Shown here one piece after another: positions 59,501 to 64,000 of a stretch of DNA of 64,000 nucleotides. The position numbers and the translations under genes are program-made. The notes beneath the pieces are model-generated. The model was not told the DNA's origin. It was given only the letters and a program-made list of their open reading frames with translations, and ran no database searches. Source of the stretch: Vandiemenella viatica (taxonomy: Eukaryota; Arthropoda; Insecta; Orthoptera; Morabidae); assembly GCA_031002005.1 (NCBI GenBank), contig JARYHS010009186.1:256523199-256587198 (forward strand). Direction: 5' to 3'. The first letter of the stretch is position 1, and each line of letters begins with the position of its first letter.

Positions 59501-61307
59501 AATATAACCTTTTAAACAAATTCTGGGCGATTTTTTAAGTGTAACTTACTTTTGAGACGACCCTCGTACAATGCCTTTAAAATGAAAGGACTGTAATGTG
59601 CTATTTCATTTTATAGTAGCATCAATTGAGAGTGAAGCGAAGCAGAAGTAATATCCACATTACAGGGCTGTCAGCACAACTGGACTGAATCATTATGTAG
59701 TATCACAGTAGGAGAGAGCCAAACATCGAGGACCATCGTGCTCGGGGCCGACCTAGGGAGTTCGTCAACCTGACCATCTCTGCCGCCCCTCTACTCAAAC
59801 TAAGTATTACAGTCCAAAGCTAATGGCCTGTAACTATTGTATTGAACATACCTGAAAACCTGATTGTCTTCTGTAATAATCCTTTCTGTGAACAGGCTGT
59901 AAATATATGCCAGCAGCCTAAAGCACTGTTTCATTCCAAGAACTAATAGAAGTCTCCACAGTTATTTGCTCCCTCCAAGCAGGTAAGTTACTCTTGTTAT
60001 TGCTTCCCACTACCACCTGGTGGATTGGAGGGTATATACTCTGGTTCCTTGCGTACTGCTTTAGACCTTACCCATTTGCATCTAGAACCTTGCTTGACGG
60101 AGTAAGTGGAATTTCTAATATCTAGGTAGCAGAAGAATCTCTTGAGTGATATATACTGTACACAAATTATGTCTGTATCAATTATTGCCATGCTACTTAT
60201 ATACAGTAGGCAGACTAGGAGTGTCAATCCTTTGGTGAGACTCAGAAAGCATACCCATATTAACCCACACTTGGGCTGAAATGTGAGCACTTATAACAAT
60301 TGTCACACAAGGAACATGCGAAGGAATTTTAATTATGCTTTCCAGACATACTTACCCGTCCGGAAGCTACACAAACGATCGATAAGAATTATAATTGAAA
60401 TTGAGCTTTGTAAATTAGTTACAGAGAGTGTTATTTATGTCATTTTTCTGTTGCACTTTGTGGCTCCAAATGATTCTGGAAACAGCTACCAAGAATAAAA
60501 GATCTTCATTAATTAAAAAAAAGTCATGGATGTAAATCATTCTCATTAATCACCTTCAAATTAGTATATGGATTAGAGGGAGAAGGGGGAATGGATCTGA
60601 TTGGAACATCTTAAAATAAATATCTTCTCCATTTTTCCTTTTTTCCTGTGTTATCCTGCCATCACCTATGGTTCCTCTCTTTCTTTGAAATTTTAGACTA
60701 GTAACAAACGTTTCAGCATTAAGTATATGGTGATGTTAACTTCATGATAGTAAAAATTAAATTAACATCACACAAAACAACAAAATATGGAAAAAGTATG
60801 TAATAAATTCTTTATTCCACAAAATTTTTAAACTTTCTTCATTAATGAAATGTAACTACAGTAGAAAAAAAGGTTCACACAACTGTATTTTATTATGAAA
60901 CAAACAACACTTAGCGCCAATAGTAAAACTTACTTCCGGTTTCTTCCGTCCCGACGTTCGAGTCACTCCTCGATAACTGCTGTTGGCTGTTGGTCTGAGA
61001 AAAAAGAGCACGCCTGCTTCTAGCACCAATGTCCGAAGCCCGTTCCGACAACTCTACCTGTTGGAACGCTTCCTTTGAAGAGCTGGGAAACAGAGGCTGT
61101 CTCATTACTGCCAAGTGGCTTGCCGCATCTCCCGCAGCCGGAACAAACTCGTAGCTGGGCGACTGCGCCAGTGCTCCTGGCACGGTGGGAGCCTTGAACG
61201 TCTCCTCACTCTCACTAGTCGCTCCGCTGTCTATTCCGTCCACTCTGGCACTTGTTGCTGTGGGTGCTTGCACTGCTTCAGAACTAGCAGTAACTTCCAA
61301 TTCAGGA
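47449..61307 (-). CDS. Unrecognised multi-exon gene, last three coding exons
   Basis: Minus strand exons 61307-60934, 56335-56205 and 47556-47449 join with AG/GT borders and matching phases (2, 1 and 0) into 204 codons before the stop TAG (47451-47449). The 5' exons lie beyond the window. The first exon is acidic, Ser/Ala-rich and probably disordered (VDGIDSGATSESEETFKAP, then a Gln/Ser-rich stretch). The last two encode a conserved-looking folded end (DFPYVYSHEQLLSFAMSEHV, RRQPPDWERISKEYP, IEEFDPIIYSQKWLEIEVM, SATEIDPADIE). I do not recognise the family. No signal peptide or membrane segment is seen in this part. Introns carry two mariners, LINEs and Penelope pieces. Confidence 0.72.
47557..48283. 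other. Intron DNA of the minus-strand gene
   Basis: AT-rich, nothing recognised. Confidence 0.4.
48284..48640. repeat. Near-perfect hairpin of about 150-bp arms, Penelope-type terminus
   Basis: Arms of about 48310-48463 and 48484-48630, spacer about 20 bp (TTGCGCAAGACGTGCGTAG). Each arm holds the terminal phrases CAACACTCACCAAAGTTGAA, GGGAGGAGGGC, ACACACAAACAAAG and AATATTTCGGGTG. Open frames here on both strands are mirror images of each other and not genes. Confidence 0.85.
48800..48962 (+). mobile_element. CR1/L2-like LINE 3' scrap (copy 10)
   Basis: AATAAGTTACCATGAGAAAT (NKLP.EM), GATGAATAATTTACC, TTGAAAGAATTTAAAGTTAA, then the TTTAATTAAA tail. A Penelope-type terminus follows at 49085-49260. 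Confidence 0.65.
49085..49260 (+). repeat. Penelope-type terminal sequence
   Basis: CCAGTGACAATAAAACTGCT, AACCCACCACTTACCACAT, ATTACAATACTTCAG and CATGCAAGAGGTGAGAC align in order with 36120-36300. The GAAA of the stem motif reads GAAG here. Confidence 0.55.
49749..50282 (+). mobile_element. Internally deleted Tc1/mariner-like element
   Basis: Inverted ends CAGAGTTAGCCTAAATGATTCAT and (right, reversed) CAGGGTTAGCCTAAATGATTCAT, flanked by TA at 49747-49748 and 50283-50284. The interior keeps the transposase C-terminus: PRSPDLTPCDFFL, a stop, GYVKNV, then TTLKELQEW and QLDYSLDMCQMTEAGNW. This matches the SPDLTPxDFFLWGYVK block of a Tc1/mariner branch; the N-terminal two thirds are gone. Confidence 0.82.
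50780..51430 (-). pseudogene. Penelope-like element C-terminal half (GIY-YIG)
   Basis: Minus strand from 51430: HLKERNIDRKIVYECGD, FAGALNSKICRLLTLHGVKT, then the Cys-bearing GIY-YIG domain KDDLGLRTPGVYYVPYECGR with GYIRQTHR (YIG changed to YIR), CAEYVRNVHLGQKEKSAMA. In a further frame (about 51000-50860) it reads RDFWDSITTVAVEIR and YQLSAAWNPAIKML, the usual Penelope C-terminus. Frameshifts around the poly-T at 51000. Confidence 0.8.
51545..51697 (+). pseudogene. Penelope-like RT fragment, opposite strand
   Basis: Plus frame FTMELEDSSLLFRDVFVIKR then SLGYPVYRKPIHTDLYLNA matches the FTxExE...LPFLDVxVxR...VYRKPTHTDxYLN block of Penelope RT. It faces away from the 51430-50780 copy (inverted pair) and breaks into LINE sequence at about 51697. 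Confidence 0.8.
51698..52055 (+). mobile_element. CR1/L2-like LINE 3' end (copy 11)
   Basis: SGNYRRTQSV-like start, DWDSLQDRRRMKRVMGVYKA at 51752-51811, LALNSRRKGEERFSFVGKGF, degraded 3' UTR with GTGCTCCATCACA. A Penelope-type terminus follows (52070-52200). Confidence 0.72.
52056..52210 (+). repeat. Penelope-type terminal sequence
   Basis: AACACCCATCACACATCAAAG, GTTGTGGAGCGG, ACACACACACAAC and CCATTTCGG in the same order as other termini. Starts within about 20 bp of the LINE end. Confidence 0.5.
52211..53383. other. Intron DNA of the minus-strand gene
   Basis: AT-rich; no coding or repeat motif I can name. Confidence 0.4.
53386..54649 (+). mobile_element. Mariner element B
   Basis: Inverted ends CGAGGGACGTTTGAAAAGTCC and (right, reversed) CGAGGGGTGTTTTAAAAGTTC, TA flanks at 53384-53385 and 54650-54651. 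1264 bp. Holds a transposase with few lesions. Confidence 0.92.
53564..54584 (+). pseudogene. Mariner transposase (element B): one stop, one frameshift, one short deletion
   Basis: ATG at 53564 (MDEKEFRVVIKHYFMKGKMP). HTH with TVYKWFQNLRTGH, the WVPRLLTLDQK linker, first catalytic Asp in TVDETWIHYYTPETK near 54035, second in HHDNAP near 54300, third in PPYSPDLAPSDYYLFP near 54370-54405; end GDYVEK and stop at 54582. Lesions: TAG at 54161-54163 where this family has Trp; a one-base change near 54283; and the second-to-third Asp spacing is 30 rather than 34 residues, suggesting a 12-bp deletion after HDNAPA. The ATG was chosen over the more upstream frame because mariner proteins start close to the HTH. 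Confidence 0.88.
54652..56204. other. Intron DNA of the minus-strand gene
   Basis: AT-rich; nothing recognised. Confidence 0.4.
56205..56335 (-). CDS. Penultimate exon of the unrecognised minus-strand gene
   Basis: Acceptor ATTTTTCAG, donor GTATTT. 43 codons: VHKDFPYVYSHEQLLSFAMS, EHVRRQPPDWERISKEYPSI, VNK. First two bases complete a Thr codon with the previous exon (phase 1), and it ends in phase 0, matching the last exon. Confidence 0.75.
56390..58105 (+). mobile_element. Decayed longer copy of the CR1/L2-like LINE (copy 12)
   Basis: Contains the end of an SGNH-type ORF1 (FTGHGLCLNRRGKGVLPKLL at about 56490-56545), an endonuclease start (VLLVNCSNKICKLN near 56795; KGVPDKEVFPDGYRVY and RDRGAIGGGV near 56880-56960), a much reduced RT (AVGPLLL, RRFADGLLY near 57620-57710) and the thumb segment (LNWAGHTRQV near 57905). 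Many frame breaks and an internal deletion. It links the 3'-end family to a full element design. Confidence 0.65.
58106..58233 (+). repeat. Degenerate Penelope-type terminal sequence
   Basis: ATAAACACACAAAAGAGTAA and AAAAACTGCAAACTCTACAC resemble GTAAACACACAAAAACAAACTGCATAATA at 36235. Lies directly after LINE copy 12 and ends at mariner C. Confidence 0.4.
58236..59566 (+). mobile_element. Mariner element C
   Basis: Inverted ends CGAGGCTTGTCTCAAAAGTA and (right, reversed) CGAGGGTCGTCTCAAAAGTA continue alike through AGTTACACT. TA flanks 58234-58235 and 59567-59568. 1331 bp. The best-preserved ends of the three mariners. Confidence 0.93.
58397..59480 (+). pseudogene. Mariner transposase (element C), frameshifted, third catalytic Asp changed to Asn
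   Basis: ATG at 58397 (MELPLTPTADCKV). A stop near 58465, then IHRELCSVYGENVMSRPMVS, RIGRPSTSRAP; a frame change near 58670; DDIHSQLPPNVEISHASLHR, WVPRLLSDHH; another change near 58826. First catalytic Asp in VTGDETWIHHWTPETK (58890-58937), second in the HDNARPH block near 59180 (out of the main frame). The third, in SPDLAPSNFHL near 59285, is Asn at the D34D position. Closes with QGDYVEK near 59478. Confidence 0.85.
59569..60933. other. Intron DNA of the minus-strand gene
   Basis: 59690-60290 has a long minus frame (60290-59997) with no motif I recognise, and a GC-richer stretch at 59725-59800 that may be repeat-derived. The rest is AT-rich. Confidence 0.35.
60934..61307 (-). CDS. Acidic, Ser-rich exon of the unrecognised minus-strand gene
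   Basis: Acceptor TTGTTTTACAG, donor GTAAGT (60933-60928). 374 nt, GC-rich against AT-rich flanks, no internal stop. Low-complexity composition (Ser, Ala, Glu, Gln): PELEVTASSEAVQAP, SESEETFKAP, SPSYEFVPAAGDAAS, SQTNSQQQLSRSDSN. Starts in phase 2 and ends in phase 1. If unspliced, the frame would stop at 60911 after KFYYWR; the strong donor and the matching phase downstream favour splicing. Confidence 0.72.
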
Positions 61308-62073
61308 CTGTAAAACAAATGTTGTCATTAAAACATAATTTACAACTACTTCAGTATGAAAAATAATTTTCTTGCACGATGTGAAAATTTGCTGCTTGCC
61401 AAATTGTAATACTGATATAACTGAATGAACCCTAGTTCCAAATAACACAGCTTCTTTGATGACTAACTTCTTTTTGGTGACAAATGTGAAACGATTCTAA
61501 CTATATTATTATTATTAACACTGAGAACATTATTAAAATTGTTTTATATACTGAAACAGTATTTTTTTTTTTTTCAATCCTCTACAATGAAGATATTTTC
61601 AAAGAAAAAAAATATAGTTAGGTTACTGACAAGCTACAGAAAATAAATAGACTTTTTTTAAAATTTTGTCTTTGTTTCTTTTTTCATGCTTCAAACAAAA
61701 ACTATTGGCATTGTACTTCCAGTTTCCCATGAAAAAATAATGCATGTTTCATCTTGATGTAATGTACAGAAGTCAAGAAATAAAGTATTTGTAAATTTAA
61801 TTATTCCATATGCCTGGTTACTTCTCACAGTCCAAGTGTTTACAACAACCGGATGTAATGAAGTAAAATACATGATGTAAATATGACCATGTTAAGCCAG
61901 ATTTTTAAAGTCATCCTGAAGAAATAAAACCCCAGGGCAGCAGAGATATAGGCACAGAACAATGTTACAAAAAGCCTGAATTAACAGCATGTTCTACTGG
62001 CATTCACAGATGGTGCTGGACGTTTTTACCTTGCTGACAAAGAGTTCACCTTGACTACAAATAAGGGAATTAA
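61308..62073. other. Intron DNA of the minus-strand gene
   Basis: AT-rich; nothing recognised. The preceding exon of the gene was not found within the window. Confidence 0.4.
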
Positions 62074-62687
62074 CCCTTTCCTACCGGCTATTGGAAAAAA
62101 AGGGAAATTTATAATTTCAATTATATATTTGTATAAAGGTACTTGAAATTAAACACACATGTTTTTTTCAAATATTTTTTGGAACTAAGTGCTAATTACT
62201 AAGCCGGTACTTATAAGTACCGTCAGGGACTTTGTGTATCACATGATGTATAGAAATAGCAATTGAAATCAATTATGTTCATATTGGTATGAAATATTTG
62301 CCCCCAATATTAAAAAAAACAATTCTTTTTGCTCATTCAGACACAAAAGACATTGTAGTGCAACATTTGGAATGATGTTTTTACTGTATTTTCTTCGTTC
62401 TACATACTTCACATCTTCATCAGATTTTTACAATTTAGGGACAGTTTCCAAATCTTACATTGTATTCATTGTAATGTACCACTTGTTTTCTTGGTCTGTA
62501 TGCTGAAAACTAGAAAATTAATTTTTCGGCAATTTCACGCAGAAATGTGAACATAAATGTTGTCATTGTCTGACTTAATCATACAACAATACATCAACAG
62601 GCTTATCAATGCAGTGGACACTGGTATCGTCGAATTATATGGTGGTAAATACAGTGGTACTTATAAGTACCGTCAGGGAGGAAAGGG
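62074..62687. mobile_element. piggyBac-type MITE with TTAA target
   Basis: Ends CCCTTTCCTACCGG and (right, reversed) CCCTTTCCTCCCTGACGG, flanked by TTAA at 62070-62073 and 62688-62691. 614 bp, no coding capacity. GGTACTTATAAGTACCGTCAGGGA occurs near 62206 and again near 62656 close to the right end. Confidence 0.88.
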
Positions 62688-62691
62688 TTAA

Positions 62692-63249
62692 ATCATCCAT
62701 GCTGGTAACTTGGCTAGAGACAGTCACTTTATCTATATTGGGGAGAGCCTGTGCAGTGTAACACTGTTTTAAAAATGCTTATACATAGAGCAAGGGCAAC
62801 TGCCAACAAAGACTGATAACTACAGGAACTGGAACACCTGAGAACTGTCTCCAGGTGGAAAATGCTCTTTGAGAGAAAAGAACGACAACACGTTTCTTTA
62901 AAACTGCCACGACACGTTATTCACGTTATGGCACTTATAAAAAAAAACAGCCAGTACGTGTTGTGGCTAACTCAGAATCGGTTTTTTGAGCCTTGTAACG
63001 TGACTGGTAAGAAGAATCATTTAAATTAAATGCACCCTGGACCAATTCGTAGTGAACACAGAGAATTAGATACTGGTAAGCCACAATGTGTTTTGGCCAT
63101 TTTAAAGAATCCAGAATGCGTTGTGGTAATTTTTTTTTTGCTCAGTGAGCGTTTTCGGTCTTTGAGTGTAACAGATACACCGAGTCAGATAAAAAGGGTA
63201 ATCATAAGGTGGATAACATTCCAGTATAACTGGAAGAAATGCCAAAGGC
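62692..63249. other. Nothing recognised
   Basis: AT-rich. The frame 63030-63320 overlaps the Penelope fragment in another frame. Confidence 0.4.
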
Positions 63250-63500
63250 TACTGCTTTTCTGCCATTCGCTAAAAACATTTCAGGGAAAATTAGCTGAAC
63301 CCTTGCATGACACGGAATAATTTTTTTTTACCAACGACCATCAAAATATGCGACTGTCTTATTACAGTCAAGGATGATCTTGGATTAAAAATTCCCAGAG
63401 ATTGTAGCATCCTGTGCAAGTGTGGAAAGACTTGCATCAGCCAACATACCTGCACTGTAAAAACTATTGTGAATAACGTTAATGCTATCTTCATCTAGGA
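63250..63500 (+). pseudogene. Penelope-like GIY-YIG fragment
   Basis: VKDDLGLKIPRDCSILCKCG then KTCISQ corresponds to the KDDLGLR.PGVY..PCECG..YIGQ block of Penelope-like elements, with YIG degraded. Upstream (63255-63300) a broken LPF...SGK.S..L segment matches the linker. Old copy. Confidence 0.65.
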
Positions 63501-63769
63501 CAATGCAGCATTTCAGCAATCACTTAGCATGTGTACGACCATTGTCACAGGTAGATTTAAATAATGTTTGGAGAATTGCATAAAGCTGCATGCAAATTTT
63601 CAACAAAAAAAGGTTAATTGGTTGATTTTATAAGATTTTTTTTGTTGATGTTTACTGTGTTCCTAAACATACCACCAGCTGCAATGAAGTCTTCACAGGT
63701 GTACCGCTGGATTGGGTTGTGAAAAAATAATATTTTGATTACTAGCTCAGATGTAGAGAGATCTGTACT

Positions 63770-64000
63770 GGTCGGCTGACCGGCAGTCGTCCTATGTGGC
63801 CCTAGGGTAATAATGCTTTAAATGAGTTCTTAAAGGAATTCATCCTAGTATAAAGTTCACTATGGAAATCAAAAAGGATGGCCATTTACCTTTCCTTGAC
63901 ATCTTAACATAGCATATACAGAAAATCGACCCACACGGATCAGCATTTGGGCGCCACAAGTTTCAACCATCCTGTTTTAAATACGCTTGTACTTTGGACA
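63770..64000 (+). pseudogene. Penelope-like RT fragment, running off the window
   Basis: GNNALNEFLKE near 63808, then FTMEIKKDGHLPFLDI at 63859-63903, then a HLGATSF segment near 63945 in another frame. This is the same RT C-terminal block as 51545-51697. It continues past the window end. Confidence 0.7.

Noticed and set aside
60911..61318. Reading 61318-60911 as a single-exon gene with its own ATG and stop
   Set aside because: The ATG lies within the polypyrimidine/acceptor region, and a strong GTAAGT donor at 60933 joins in phase to two further coding-like exons.

Overview
This is insect nuclear DNA: AT-rich, spliced genes with GT-AG introns, and introns filled by arthropod-type transposons (mariner, Tc1, hAT, PIF/Harbinger, piggyBac, Helitron-like, Jockey and CR1/L2-like LINEs, RTE-like and Penelope-like elements, tRNA-derived SINEs). 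Introns of up to 11 kb and the repeat density suggest a large genome, perhaps a polyneopteran such as a grasshopper. That placement is inference.

Three host genes are visible. (1) At the left edge, minus strand, lies the first 30 codons of a small secreted protein resembling a chemosensory protein (CSP/OS-D), with a TATA box. (2) The main gene is a complete pickpocket-type DEG/ENaC channel subunit on the plus strand, 9803-43004: 11 coding exons joined by consistent GT-AG sites and phases into 525 codons plus stop. It has the N-terminal His-Gly motif, TM1, a Cys-rich extracellular domain, and TM2 with a G-F-S selectivity filter. It looks most like the ppk28 branch. A TATA box and a TCAGT initiator lie 30 bp apart upstream of exon 1. 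(3) On the minus strand, 61307-47449, are the last three exons of an unrecognised gene with an acidic, Ser-rich stretch; all phases fit and the 5' part lies outside the window.

Layout: 1-91 CSP exon; 92-9650 repeats (LINE fragments, a hAT element carrying a nested SINE, a Harbinger element, SINEs, an RTE-like scrap, a Helitron-like end); 9660-43004 the ppk gene. Its intron 2 holds a nearly intact CR1/L2 LINE with repeated 5' units, intron 4 a Jockey RT and a gag remnant, intron 6 nested LINEs, intron 8 an 0.8-kb-armed Penelope palindrome, and intron 10 a mariner and a second Penelope-type palindrome. 43005-47448 is intergenic with a Harbinger element. 47449-61307 is the minus-strand gene, whose introns hold hairpins, a Tc1/mariner deletion derivative, Penelope fragments, two mariners and a decayed LINE. 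62074-62687 is a piggyBac-type MITE, and 63250-64000 holds Penelope fragments.

The most interesting signals are: the Penelope-type terminal palindromes that share a stem followed by GAAATATT, one of which matches the hammerhead CUGANGA core; repeated LINE-3'-end plus Penelope-terminus composites; LINE copies that end almost on ppk splice sites; and a reading-frame-preserving partial duplicate of ppk exon 3.
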